DNA of 64,000 nucleotides from Panopea generosa (lineage: Eukaryota > Mollusca > Bivalvia > Adapedonta > Hiatellidae): NCBI GenBank assembly GCA_029582155.1, contig CM055898.1, positions 31,078,020-31,142,019 of the forward strand, read 5' to 3'. The translations under genes and the position numbers were made by a program. The stretch's first letter is position 1. Each line of letters begins with the position of its first letter. Below are positions 1-30,600 of this stretch, piece after piece. The notes under the pieces are model-generated. The model was not told the origin of the DNA. It worked only from the letters and a program-made list of their open reading frames with translations, and searched no databases.

Positions 1-361
1 ATACATACGGTTATTATAATACAGTCAGCTCTCCATCAACATTCGCACAACAATCAACGGTTTGTGTAGACATGTAACAAATTACATAATTTAAAACGCA
101 AACAAGTAACAGCACAGTTAACAAAAGAATGTCCATTATTCATGTACAGGTACGTAATTACCAAGAGGGAAAAATATAGAAATATTTTGTATGTATAATT
201 TAGGTAGTAAGAAATAATTCGTGACACTGTGTCATAAATAGCTCTTGTGCATGATATAAGATTTGAATTAACAACAGATTTCTTTTCAAAATGACTATTA
301 TGAAATAAGATATAATAATCTACGAGTCCATGCCTTTTGTTTTGTTATTGTACTTTTTTAT

Positions 362-594
362 TGGGTGTTTTACACCATTTTCAACACTTCCCATGGGGCA
401 ATCTGTTTTATTTGTGGAATAAAAAACCTTGGGGTCTCGTGAATATGATTGGGAGTGGAACCATCTTCCTCTCGAAAGTGTTTGGTGGATTCCTCAGTTG
501 TTGGACTTAGCTAGGCTCCAACCCACAACCTCAGTGATGGAAAGTAAGTGATCCTGATACAGTGCCTTGGACCCCAAAGCCACGGAGGACCCGC
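362..594 (-). repeat. SINE family B, diverged copy
   Basis: Ends with the family head on the minus strand (GGTCCTCCGTGGC at 594 downward) and begins with the complement of the 3' body, GTTTTACACCATTTTCAAC. Middle part heavily mutated. Confidence 0.6.
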
Positions 595-1704
595 AAAGCT
601 AAGAAATAATGTGGTTAATAAAAATACAGTATAGCATATGGCAATGCAAGATTTACATTAAATTTTGCAAAATGCATTATTGTTTTACCAAATGTAAACA
701 TTAATAGACAACATTCAAATAGTGAAATGAATCTCAGAATGAAATAAATAGTGTTTGACAACACATCAAATAATGGAAAAAGTAAATGTCTGTTGACGTC
801 GAGCCAAATAAGTGCTTTAATGCCGCTTAGGAATCATGCTTTGCTTGCGGAAACGTATTCCGTTTTTTAATGATATGAAGTGTGCATTTACTTGTATTGA
901 TAATGAACGTTCAAGGTACAATTCATCAAGTCATGAAGTATGAAGAAAAGAAAATTCATTAACACAATTTTTTTGTGAAAACACCGTACGAACATCAACA
1001 AATACTTAAATATGATTTATCAAATTTTTATTTATATTTCAAAGTTGCAAGAATATTTGGTATGCATATGTAATTCTCATTGGCCTATCAAATAAATAAA
1101 CACCTTGATAAATTTAGTTATTTAAAAAAATATTTTCAAAAATAATTTCTGGAGGAAAGCCAAAAATTGAACATGTTCATTGAGCTAAAAGTTTCTAAAT
1201 TGTAATGGCTATGTTAAAGCCCCAAAACTTTCTGCCCAGTAGGAGTGGTTATTGTAAAACAGCTGTTTTCTGGTACGTTATGTTTCAGTGTTCTAAAATA
1301 CCCTTTTAACCATTTGCTTTCAAGACCTTCAGATCCCATATGTCTTTGTAAACTGCATTTATTATACATGTAAGTAAATGTATCAACAATAATCTAGTAG
1401 TTTGCAAAATTATAACAAAAAAAAAGCAGTGGTGACTGAAATCTTAAAAAAGGGTTCTTTGATTTTAATCATGTATAGAAAAATATAAAACCTGTCCTAT
1501 AGAGTGGTCTTGCAGCTTTTATATGCGAGTTGGGGCTTTAAAACAACTAAAGGTTTTCATTAAGGTGGTTTGGGTATGATATTGGTTACATCTTGCTTAT
1601 AGATATGTTAGTGAAACCAAAGTCTTTCCAATGCATTTATAATAAAAATTATTGTAAATAAGGTAAATAAGTTTTAAACTTATTCATTTTACTTCGATTG
1701 TGAA

Positions 1705-1877
1705 ACAAGTTATTACAACTTATACAAATCATGCTCAAAGTACTCCTGGGTAAATCCAGTACTAAGCATGGTTGGAAAATATTGTCCTGCTTAAGAATAC
1801 CACACAAAGCTGTGATGGAGGATCAAACCCTCTGACCATGGGTCCAATGCCCTACCACTGGACCATGTGCTCCACTT
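1705..1877 (-). repeat. tRNA-derived SINE (family I)
   Basis: On the minus strand the head reads as a tRNA: box A-like TGGTCCAGTGGTAGGGC and box B-like GGTTTGATCCTCC. The body (ATGCTCAAAGTACTCCTGGG on the plus strand) recurs at 27590-27735. Confidence 0.6.
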
Positions 1878-2087
1878 AAAAAAAGGAACTAAAGCATCAA
1901 TGAAGCTAATCTGACTGGATCAAATGTTCAAGTCCCATCATCAGCAGAGCCCATTGTTGACTACACATATGTCGTGCAGATAGCTATCATTTTGCAAGAG
2001 TTGTTTTTATCTTCAATCTATAAATTGTTTTGTTTTTTTTAAAAGACTTGTTAGTGAATGTAGGTTTAGTAAAGATCCATGATTTGC

Positions 2088-2340
2088 TTTATGCTTCACT
2101 TTTATGCCATCGATGGCAAACCGACGATCAGTTAATCACTCTTTCTTGGGATCCAGTGAGGTCAAACTACTCGAGCACACACATCTCTGCAAGTAACTGA
2201 TAACTTTCCCATTTGAATCAGAAGTATGAGATGAATAACAATTAGACTAAATGTTGTATATCGATCATCATGGAGTCCGTGGCTGGACAATGATTCACAC
2301 TTGCGATCCTAGAATTGATAGTCGGACGCTAATGACTACA
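2088..2340 (-). repeat. SINE family A copy
   Basis: Minus-strand copy beginning with the family tail complement (ATGCCATCGATGGC) and the segment AACTTTCCCATTTGAATCAG shared by all family A copies. The tRNA-like head is partly decayed. Confidence 0.65.
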
Positions 2341-3059
2341 TGAAATACAGACACGAGACGTCTTGGATACAAGATAAATACAAAATATAGCTTGGTTTAA
2401 ATTTTCTCCTTCAGTTTGCTTATAAATATGATTTTATTCCGATGAAGATTTATGATGATGAAGAGTTTAAAGATTGTACCTGACAGACAGAAACAACAAT
2501 GAAATAAAACAAGTGAGTAAATGTTCTTAACAATTATTATAATTTAGTTTAAGTTTATATAAACTAAAACAGAATAGCCAATAATGTACTAATTTCCGTT
2601 CCCCTCGCCTCCCTCAACCTCAAAAATGTAGTGAAAATATCATAAGCAAATGTTTTTCTTTTGTCAAATAAGTCTTTGACTAATGATAAGCATACTAACT
2701 ATTCATAAACACCAGTAAGTCAACTGTAAATAGCACTTTAAAGTACAACAAAACTCAAAACCTGAACTGATTGAAGCTGTGTATACTAGTATACATGTAG
2801 ACAACTTTCGATCTGTAATCTGTATTTTAAACTAAAACAAAAACACACTTTTAAAATGGTTAAATTCTTCAAAAACCTATACCGACCCATCAGTTTACCT
2901 TGTAACAGGCACTATTAATAAACATGTATCAAACCTTATGGGTTTAAACATTTTATGTTTAAAAATAATCGCACACTTACGCTTTTAGAACAGGTAACTG
3001 AAAATGTAAACTAAATAGTTTATGTTGTAAAATTCATTTTATAAATGGTACCATTATTG

Positions 3060-3115
3060 GTCCAGTAACTGATTGCCATATTGGCCCCAATAATTGGGCC
3101 AATATGAAATCAGTG
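3060..3115. repeat. Short palindromic MITE-like element
   Basis: Near-palindrome of CCATATTGGCCC and GGGCCAATATG around AATAATT, flanked by CTGATT and AATCAG. The arm GGCCAATATGAAATCA recurs in the element at 51477-51566, indicating one family. Confidence 0.45.
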
Positions 3116-4059
3116 AATTAATTACATATGAATTACAGAACATTTACTCCAATTAACAAGACATAATAAATCATTTATTTTTATTTCACCAGGATGTATC
3201 ATATACACAAGAGATAATAAGTAATCCCTATTTGAATAATATGATCTACTGATTTGTCACACTAACACTGTACTTCACCACAAAAATAAAGCCAATCCAC
3301 ATGTGTAACCTAGGTAATGATAAAAGTGGACGGACAAACACACACATTACTCACAAAATTGAATATACATTCACTGTACTTAGCTAAAACACACATTGTC
3401 AAGTAGTTTGTTTAACAGCAATATCAAATATAGAGAGTGAGATATGTACAGTAATTAAGAGAATAAATAATTACCTAATCTTATCAAATAATCAGTATAT
3501 ATATATATATATCAACACGTTTTTGCCATTTCCTTAAATTAATCGGTCATTCAAATGATTACCAATTACTGCAAGATTTCAATGATGCATGAAATAGAAT
3601 AGCACTTGGTATTGCTGGTCTTCCGCACGCATGCACATGTACCGGGATATATATGTAATTATACTCCAGTGGTTACTTCTCTTTTATAAAAACAAGAAAT
3701 AGTTGCCACAAATTTTTATTTGTATTTTTCAAATTTCAAATACTAATACACTAATATAACAAAAAAAATTATATCTCATACTAGTAACTAACAATTGCCA
3801 GAAGTGGGGCTTAATCAGCACCCAATGCCCACTGCTGAAAATCATGCAACAGTACAGCAGAATCAAAATGATAGGTGCATAATTTTCCGAAGATAAGGTT
3901 TCAATCCAAATTGGATTTGGAAAAAGGTATTTAATTGTGCATAAACAAATTAAATATATAATTTTATTAAATTCATTGCAATAAAACAAATTCAAACTTC
4001 ACTACCAAGAGAGAGATACATACATGTAAGACAGCACTGTTATTTATATTGTGGCATGG

Positions 4060-4160
4060 CGCACAAGAAACGGAGCACACGAAACAGACTCGAGAGTGAT
4101 TCACAAAAGCTCTGAATTTACTTTGCAATCAAGCTAAAATAAATTAGTATAAATTAAATC
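4060..4160 (+). repeat. SINE family H, 3' fragment
   Basis: Shares GAAACAGACTCGAGAGTGAT and the AATTAGTATAAATTAA-type tail with copies at 32170-32378 and 36170-36310. Confidence 0.5.
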
Positions 4161-5099
4161 AAAAGCTAATTAACAGAAGCTCTGAAATGTACATTATATG
4201 TATATAAACAATTTTTCCTCTATATCCAATAAAATAAAATAAATCACCCGCAGTCAATCCAGCAAATTATAAATAAACTTACCAAGGTATCATTTATTCA
4301 AGAAAATCTGAGCTCCATGATTATAAAAAAAAGTTTCAAGCTCAATGAAGAGTTTATACTTAACTAAAAAATTGAATGAACTTGTTTCAACAAAATAAAT
4401 GTAGAAAACCTTTAACTGTCTATTACAAATCTGCTTAAATACTTTCAAATTCAAGACTTAAGTGTCAAGTGTTTGTGCTCTCATTTATGTTTTATATAAA
4501 TCTTGGAAATTACGTTCGAGTATGAATTTGAGCTAAGCAAGAAAAATGTTTTATATAATCTCAGAGCCAGTTTACACGATTATCACTTAAAATAAACGTG
4601 TTTTTTTACAAAATTAACATTGTTTTTCACAAAATTAACATTGTTTTTCACAAAATTATCAAGGCTTTTCACAAAATCCATCATTCTGGGAAAATACTTT
4701 CATTTGGTTTGTTACAGACCCCCTATGGAAATATGAGGGGTTGTTCGGATAAACAGCAGGGTCATCATGTGACCGCTCTCATCCAATGAAAAGACAGGAT
4801 ACTTGTGATATAATTACTTTCAGAGAGATCTACTTGTTGGCCATACACCAAGCATAATAAAACAAGATATGAAAACAAATAAGTAATCATTTATTTTTTT
4901 CTTTGTCAGAAAATGTTTGATACACAAGCTATACATCAGTATTTATGACTTCACTTTATGGACCATTAAAAAGAGCATGAAAGTTAAATGTAGTTTATCT
5001 TATTAAAGATATATAGGAGTAAATTATAAAACATCAGGTCAACATTTTCTGTTTTATTTGTTAGGGTTTTAGTATACATGACTTAATCATGACCCACAA

Positions 5100-6575
5100 T
5101 TTATTATTTGATTAAATTAGCTCAAGAGTTCTAGTTTACACACATTATACAATATGGGTAACTGAATATGTTTTTTATAGAATACAAACTTTGATATACA
5201 AATATCGTCTCAGACATACAGGTGAGGCCTTTGCAAGATCAAACAGCACTTATATGACTCTCTCCCAGAATTAATTATGCTACACTCCATTAACTTTTGT
5301 CAGTGTTTCAAAAGGTAAAAGATGCTTTCAAAATGACTCGTACATCAGATGAAATTAACACTGGATGAAGTTTAACACATTCTATTAAAATTCAATCTGC
5401 ATTATTCCTTGAAAGAGTTTTTTTAACATTCCTGTTTACTCAGATTCACTTCCGTGTAATAAAATCCAATGTATACCTTGTTTAAACATTCATATTGAAG
5501 AAAATAAGGACGTAGAAATGCTGATTTGGTACAAATAAAATAATGTAAAACTGTTATATATCAAGATTTTGGCAATTGTGCGAGTAGATTTGATATTGTA
5601 AAGGACAAAACTTTAACAGAAGTTAATGGAGCTTAGAGTAGTGTACCCTAGGAGAGAATTGCACTAATGCACATATGTTTTCATGCACATGTTTGTAATG
5701 TATGTGGGGAGGGGTATTGTCCATTAACACATGTATGAGTATGACGACATACGGTGTACCAGAGTAAGATTTGAATTGCACATCACACCCACAACATAGC
5801 CATGACTAATTAACCTGAAAATGTACTCTCTAGCACACTCGGTCATTTGGAAAGGCTTCAAATGTCTGTATATCACAAAAATGTCAGGTTTGATCTATCT
5901 TTATAAACAGTGTGTTTATACATTACAGTATTACGTGAGTGTTTGTACATAACATGGGTGTTTGTATAATATGTGGAGACTACAACAGCAGTGTGTATTT
6001 GTAAATTAGAAATATTTGTTCAGATTTGGCTGTTATTATACTACAAAAGTGTTAGTACATAACACAAGTGCTCGTACACATGTCTGTATATAACAAAAAT
6101 GTTTGCACACATACATGTAACTGTTGGTCACAAGTATGTTACATATGTGTTTATACATAACACTTGTGCCTCGTGGTATATTGAGATAAGTACATAACTA
6201 CAGTGCCTGTAGCTTACAGCATTGATGGTACATAACAAATTGTATGTGTAGCGCAAGATCATGATGTGCATACAATAATGTTAATCTAGCTCCAACCTTT
6301 ACGAGTATTGTACTACTATTTAGCTCAGACCTAACCACAGTGTCTGTATAACCAGGCATTACTAATGACATCTATGCTAGAAAGCACATTTTCCTAGGAT
6401 AACAGGAAGGCATCCAAGATGGTCCTTTTCTATTAGATAATCTTCATGTTTTCAGTCTGCTGAAAAAATAACACACTGAACATAAAGTCCTGGCTTTTTT
6501 TCTTCTTTTTTGGTTTCTGTTAAGATATCCCAGGCCAATGTGCTCGTCCCATGTGTACAATCTTCAGCTATGATG
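5100..6575 (-). other. Probable RAB21 3' UTR with candidate poly(A) signal
   Basis: Downstream of the RAB21 stop, the first AATAAA on the minus strand is at 5105-5100, with another at 5058-5053. This would make a 3' UTR of about 1.5 kb. It contains a degenerate 30-40 bp repeat (about 5880-6250) built on GTGTTTGTACATAACA-like units. The end is inferred only from the hexamer; no transcript evidence is available. Confidence 0.35.
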
Positions 6576-24227
<17,652 letters not shown>

Positions 24228-24320
24228 TGTCTTTTTTTTTTTAAATCGATTAAATTATCAACGTTTAAAGTATTTTTCGAAACAGGATATCAAGGAATCA
24301 TATCTTTAACTACATATTAA

Positions 24321-24328
24321 CACTTCCT
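24321..24328. promoter_or_regulatory. ETS-type site (GGAAGTG on the minus strand)
   Basis: CACTTCCT lies about 50 bp from the CRE. ETS-family sites are common in TATA-less divergent promoters. A short motif like this also occurs by chance. Confidence 0.35.
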
Positions 24329-24376
24329 TGTCAATCAAAACATTACACCTCTTTTCTGAATGAAACATGGCGAATG

Positions 24377-24384
24377 TGACGTCA
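24377..24384. promoter_or_regulatory. Palindromic CRE (TGACGTCA)
   Basis: Exact eight-base consensus for CREB/ATF factors, near the middle of the RAB21-TBC1D15 intergenic interval. The palindrome could serve both directions. CRE sites near start sites are a known feature of housekeeping and divergent promoters; use here is inferred. Confidence 0.65.
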
Positions 24385-24592
24385 TCTGTCACGAGTAAGT
24401 CTCTTAAGCAAGTAATAAAATATTGAAATTAACATATTTTTAGTTTATTTATAAAACTATTATGATATATTAACATCAAACAACATACAGTGTGTGCGTT
24501 TTTAAATATAAATTTTTATTTATTTATTTTTAAATTGGTATTTTCATAACATATAAATAATTAATTTGTTAAGAACTTAAGCGATACCTGTC

Positions 24593-24643
24593 ATGAACCA
24601 AAATAAACTGTGTAATTCGGAAATGGAGAGTGAAGAAACAAAG
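24593..24643 (+). CDS. TBC1D15: TBC1D15 coding exon 1
   Basis: 51 nt, residues 1-17, MNQNKLCNSEMESEETK, donor GTATTT, phase 0. A TAA lies in frame four codons upstream, so 24593 is the farthest possible start in this frame. A second in-frame ATG at 24623 would give a 7-residue exon. The exon is chosen because its phase joins exon 2 in frame; the N-terminus is poorly conserved. Confidence 0.7.
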
Positions 24644-27600
24644 GTATTTTGCCTCAATTTAACAATTTGGTATTGCTTCATTGACCATAGTTACATGTAA
24701 AGGAAAGAAAACATGATAAAGAAATCGTTGAATTAAAATGTAATATGAATCAACCACAATTTTACGGAATAGTTTGACATTGAAAATGATGACATTTTCC
24801 ATTAAATTATCCGGAGAAGACGGGCAGGATAATCTGCTCATTACTAAAATCAGATTTCCTGATTATCACCATCGTCATTTGATCTTACAAACTGAAACAT
24901 CTTGGTTTAATTCACAATTCTATGTTGCATACATCCGTTACCTTATTAATGGTCAGTCATGTTTGTATACAATTGGGTGACACATTGACATTACTACAGT
25001 CAGATCTATAGGTGAGTTATGACTCATGATCAGTACACAACTTGTGATGTTGAGTTTGGGGTTAGTACATAATACCTGGTTGCTAGCCACTTGATTGTTA
25101 TAGGATTGAATATGTTGCAATACAAGGTTTCGAAATCTTTCAAATAATAGTTTAACAATACTTATATATAAATACACTGACACTTTCATTTTAATGCATT
25201 ATCGTATAAGTCTTGAGTTTTACATTTTGTGTTGAATTATATTTTGTATTGAGCATTTTTTTTTAAAAATTATACACTGTGGAAACAAACATTCTTGTAT
25301 CTGATGAAAAGTCAAGATTTACTGACAAAAAGACAAGTTTTACATAATGCCTGGTAAGATAAGGGTCCATGTTGGACTTCATGGCTCACACTTTGGTAGA
25401 AAAATGTTAAGTTTAAGAAAAAGAATTTATCCCAGAGACAAATCTTGTCGTATATATAGTTCACACCATAAGATGGATGGAATGGTATGTATGACTTTGG
25501 AATGATATATGTTTTGTTTTTTTATAAAGTTGATATATTCCAGGAATTGATTATTCATTTTAAATTCTGCATAAAACAAAGCTATATATTTGATAAATAT
25601 TTGTATAATCATCATTTATATATTTGTATATATACATAACACTCTAATCTGAATAAGCATATATATTTTCTTTTACAAGTACAATTACATATGTATTGTT
25701 TTGCCAATTGTACATTAGTTGGCAATACATGCCGGAGCTATGGATGATACTGGCACAAAAGTTAGAGTAACTACTTTGACAACTCAATTGAGCACTCAAT
25801 TTTGAATTTTAGCTCCAAAATGTCTGAAAAGCAACACTTATATTTACACAAAAATGTCATCTATGTTTATATTTTCAGACTATCTATGAGCGTGATGGTG
25901 TATATATACACATAAATGTGAACAGTCACACCTCAGACAGAGATGCTCATTTACCAGGACGTATATATCTACTTCAGAAGGTATGCCCATTTATACTCTG
26001 ACAGCTGTATAGATCTTCCATTTGCTTTTATAAATGCAGGATGCTCCATGGCCTATTTGTCTAAGGCACACTGTCTGAAGATCACTTGCATATGTACACT
26101 CAAAGCTGTGATCAATCCTTATAGAAAGTTTGCCAAATATTAATATACAAATACTCAAGTGCAGATTGATAGCCTAAGGTGCAAATATACAACTTAGATA
26201 TTTCTAACACTGCCTATTCTTATTTGTTTATATATAATCATGTACATGTATAAAGGACATAGCTTTCATCGTAGTTTAATATAAATCAAAATTGACGTCA
26301 AAATACAGCGGTGCCAATATGCAAATTTACCACAAAAAAAAGTTGTTTAAGTAGGATAAAAGCTTGATATTGTCATTATATACAAGCGTTCTATGTTATT
26401 GGTTTATTTTTATCTACTTCACATTTATTTTAACTCTGTTATTTGTGGATGAGTGGGCTAAAGCACTGCCTTGAGATCACTTACCTCTTACTGCTGATGT
26501 TGTGAGTCCGAGCCCATCACAGTCTGATGTGAAAAGTTAGCCACTTATTGTCAGGTTGAGAGGTGTATATAAATGCAGCGTGTAATGTGTTGAAAATGGA
26601 AAATGATGTCCTTTATTTTTTAAGCCTGAAGGGACATTTATAGAATGGAAGGCAGAAGAAGTGATGTCACTGGATGGACCATCTGAGCAGGATTGGGCTG
26701 TGATAAGTTCCGTGGGTTACCAACCTGACAGAGGATCAGATACTTGTAAGTATTTTAGTTTCTGGAGATGTATATTAAAGTCTCGATTCTATATGTAAGT
26801 ATGTATTTCATTATTATTAGATCTTTATTGAACTGGGTTATATTTATTTCATATTTACATCATGTAGTTATAAAACTTTCAGAAGTAGTGTCAAGTGCAA
26901 ACATACAAGCATGGATGTGTCATTTTAAACCAAGAATGTTATGTTGATTTAAGGTGATTTTCAGTGAAAAAATAACTCATGTTTAAATTAAGATTATGCC
27001 TAGTTTTGAAGACTGGTTTCCAGCTCTTTATCATATGTATAAAGGTCAAGGTTCATTTATTTTGCAGCCAATGACCAGAAACAGGAAAGGAAGAAGTACA
27101 ATTTGAGTTTTGACGTTTTGGACCTGAAGAGTTTCAAGAGAAGTGCTCCGAGCCATGGTTGGGCGTATATTATCTTTATACTGAAAGATGGCACCACATA
27201 CCCAGCTGTACACTTCCATAGTGGAGGCAGTAAGGCTCTTCTGAAGGAACTTGAGAAATTTGTACACATAAGAAGGTGAGGTTTACCTGCATGGTCAAAT
27301 GTATGTTTGTGCAAATACTAAAAAGGAACTTATGTTTAACATGTAAATTTAACATTTGTAATTTATCAAATTATTACATATTATACTTCTAGATTTGTCC
27401 AACATGTCCAATGTGTTTTTGTCCAGGGTTGCTAATTTGTCAATATGTTTGCATCAGTTATTCATTTTTTTAAATTCAACTCTGTTTAATGCTCTGCTAC
27501 TAAGCGTAAGAGATATAGCAAGATAATACCAGTTTGATTGGCATATGTTTGTACTCTTGCTGATCATTTGTTTAAAACTTTTTTACTTTATATCAGTTGT

Positions 27601-30600
27601 GAACCAAGTTTTAACAGCTTAGACAAAACATGCTCAGAGTCTTTCTGGGCAAAACAAGTGCAAAGCATATGTGGATAAACTGTTTTGCTGACAGACACAA
27701 CACATGGCCATTGGAGGGAATCGATTCCATCAGTTCATAATTATTAAGGATGGCAACGAATGGCAATATTGATATTCGAATATTCGGTCATTCTTTCGAA
27801 CGAATATTCGAATATATTCGGTCAAGATCTTAAAAATAAATAATCATCAACTTTCTATCTCGAACGTTTTTACTCGCCATTTTTGTTACTTTCTCTTTCA
27901 GCGGAAACGGTGCTGATGTATAAATACTAAAAAGCAAACAATTGGAATATCATTGTCGTCAAGATTCAACATGACGTGGAACTCGATGATGCATAATTAA
28001 TAATAATAAATTAATAAATGCTATGTTATATTAGCTTTACTAAGTTAAATGTTCTTATGTTTGTATAGTTTATAAGTAATTAACTATTTATAAATGAAAT
28101 TGAAAAAAAAACATAAAAAAAAAAATATATATATAAGTAAATTCGTCTACTACTTAGCGCATTCATTATTCACAAGTACATAAACGGCCTTCAAATCAAA
28201 GAAGTGTGGTCTTCAATTAGGTATAAGATTGGTAAATAAACAAACTTGCTCTCACCTTTTCAAAACAGGGTGATTTACAACGGACCGTAAAGGCAGATCG
28301 ATAATTAAAATTGCCTAAGGCAAACAATTAAAGGATTACCGATCAGGACTCCTTATCACCTTGACAACGTCCAATTGACACCCGTCTTTGGAGGAAATCG
28401 ATAATTACCGTGTCTTAACCTGGTTGATATAACACCTTTCGAAACCATTTGTGGCAAAAATATTGAAATTGAAAAAAAAAAAAGAAAACAACTTGAATTT
28501 ACTATACTTTTTTAATATTTTTTGTTGTTGCGAATATTCGAATATCAATATGACATTCGAATATTCGGACGTATGACCGAATATTCGAATATCTGAATAT
28601 TCGTTGACATCCTTAATAATTATATAAATGTAAAGATTTTACTGACTGTTTATTCCAGATCTCCAAATGACAGTCGACTCTTCATCATTCAGGAGCATGA
28701 CCCAGAGGCATTGTCTATGTCATTTGATGAGCTGAACTTGTTCCAGGACTCCCAGGGAGACTTAGTATCTGTAAGTCGTTATCAGTCCAGGCTTCTGCTT
28801 CACCAACATCTTAAATACTTTACTCAAGTTGACTGGCTATTTATTTATTTATTTATTTATTTACTCATTCATTCATTCATTCATTCATTCATTCATTCAT
28901 TCATTCATTCATTCATTCATTCATTCATTCATTCATTCATTCATTCATTCATTTATAAATTCATTCATTCATTTATTCATTTATTCATTCATTCATTCAT
29001 TCATTCATTCATTCATTCATTCATTCATTCATTCATTCATTTATTTATTTATTTATTTCATGGAAAACATATATGCAATTTTTAACTGGAACCAGTCTAA
29101 AATGATCACTTTGCTGCATTTCTTTGATTTAAGTTTTTAAGTATTTACCTAAATATGTTGGTGAAACAAGGGTCAGGCTTCTGTTTAATGAATATTTGAC
29201 TTAAATACTGAAAAACTTTACTCAATTTAACTGGTATTTATTTGTTTTTTTTATATAATAATATCAAAGAAAACATATGCATTCTTTTTACTGAAACCTG
29301 TGTAAAATCATGATCATTTATCTATTTTTTGTATATTTAAGTTTACAATGATACAATGGCGGGTCCTGCTCATCCAGCTATATTTTGTATATTTAAGTAA
29401 ACAATGAATGGTACAATGGCAGACCCCCTCCCCCCACCTCATTACTCCCATATATTATTAAAATCTACTATATTTTTTACTGACAAATATGTGTGCAACC
29501 ACCCCCCTTACTGAAATCCTGGATCCTCCCCTGGTATAATGCACAATGTTCTTCTGATGGGAAACATTGATAATTTTCAAACTTTGAATAATTCATAATA
29601 AAAATACCAGTATTATTTTTTGTATAAGAGATATTTCCCTTTTGTCACTCATACACAATCACAGACTTGTGTAAATGGTTTCCTTTGAGAATTTATCAAT
29701 CATTTTTTGCTTAAGAATTTCTCTAATTAGAGAGCATTCCTGTTAATGAATTGTACTTAAGATATCTCTTATGAATTGAAAATATTGTTTCAGAAATTTA
29801 TCAAAGACCCATATAGTACAACAATGGGTAGCTTTTCCAAGGTGACTAACTTCCTGCGGGATGTGTTGATGCAGCCCGATTCAGACGAGAATCAGCCATT
29901 GAAAGTTGAAGAAATTTTGAATGAGGACATTCCTGGTATGGAGGTTAGCAACCAAGATGAGCCTGGATATGAGTTTGTAACCAAGGTAACAAATGCTTTT
30001 TTTGTTTGAAATTGACATGTTTCATGTAAATTTAGCTCATCTGAGCTTGATGGGCTCACACATCATTTTAGTGTCAGCTACCACAGGCTTATGATGTAAC
30101 ACAATGCTTAGAAGGTAAAGCAGTGTATTAGTTAACAAAAAAAAAAGATTCTTTGATGTACATATATGCAAGAAAATATTAAACAAGAATATATGATTGT
30201 GCTGACAAAATTCCAGCCCTCAGTGTTGCTGTTTCGTTAAGCAGAGTATCAAATCTGACAGAAACAGTGACAACTCTTGTGAAATGTCATTTCCTTACAC
30301 ACCAGATAAGGATTTCTGCATTTTTACCAGGGTAAGATATTTTTATCTCACCCAAGGGCGGAGATAAAATTCTCACGCTGCCATGTTGGAATCATCTAGA
30401 TGATGTATACAATATGGCGTAAATCATATAATTAAATGTCTTAAAAGTGGTTGTTGTAAAATATATATTTATAAATTAAGTTAAAATAATTATTCAGTAT
30501 ATTTGGTATGCAAGAAAAAGAAGCATTCATTGCTTTTTTGGTTCAGATAAAAAATTCCTTCTCTTGGGAAAACTGTTTTTGCAGGAATTTGGCAAAACAG

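Larger units (their letters stand above)
1..5052. other. Non-coding DNA downstream of RAB21
   Basis: No coding exon of either strand is recognisable. It holds SINE copies (362-594, 1705-1877, 2088-2340, part of 4060-4160), a short palindromic MITE-like stretch (3060-3115) and a TA microsatellite near 3497-3512. The rest is unassigned AT-rich sequence. Confidence 0.5.
24228..24592. promoter_or_regulatory. Bidirectional promoter region between RAB21 and TBC1D15
   Basis: 365 bp separate the start codons of the divergent genes. The interval holds a perfect palindromic CRE, an ETS-type CACTTCC site and ATGGCG (a YY1-like core) at 24367-24372. No TATA box is obvious at a fixed distance from either ATG. 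Transcription starts cannot be placed from sequence, but both 5' UTRs must begin in this interval unless an upstream non-coding exon exists. Confidence 0.7.

Noticed and set aside
24367-24426. ATG in a good context at 24367 as the TBC1D15 start
   Set aside because: It runs only 19 codons to a stop. Splicing at the GTAAGT at 24395 leaves a phase that hits a stop in exon 2. At most it is an upstream open frame.
28711-29140. Long plus-strand frames encoding Phe-Ile-His-Ser repeats
   Set aside because: They are translations of the TTCA microsatellite. Only the first 60 bp (28711-28770) belongs to a real exon, TBC1D15 exon 5.
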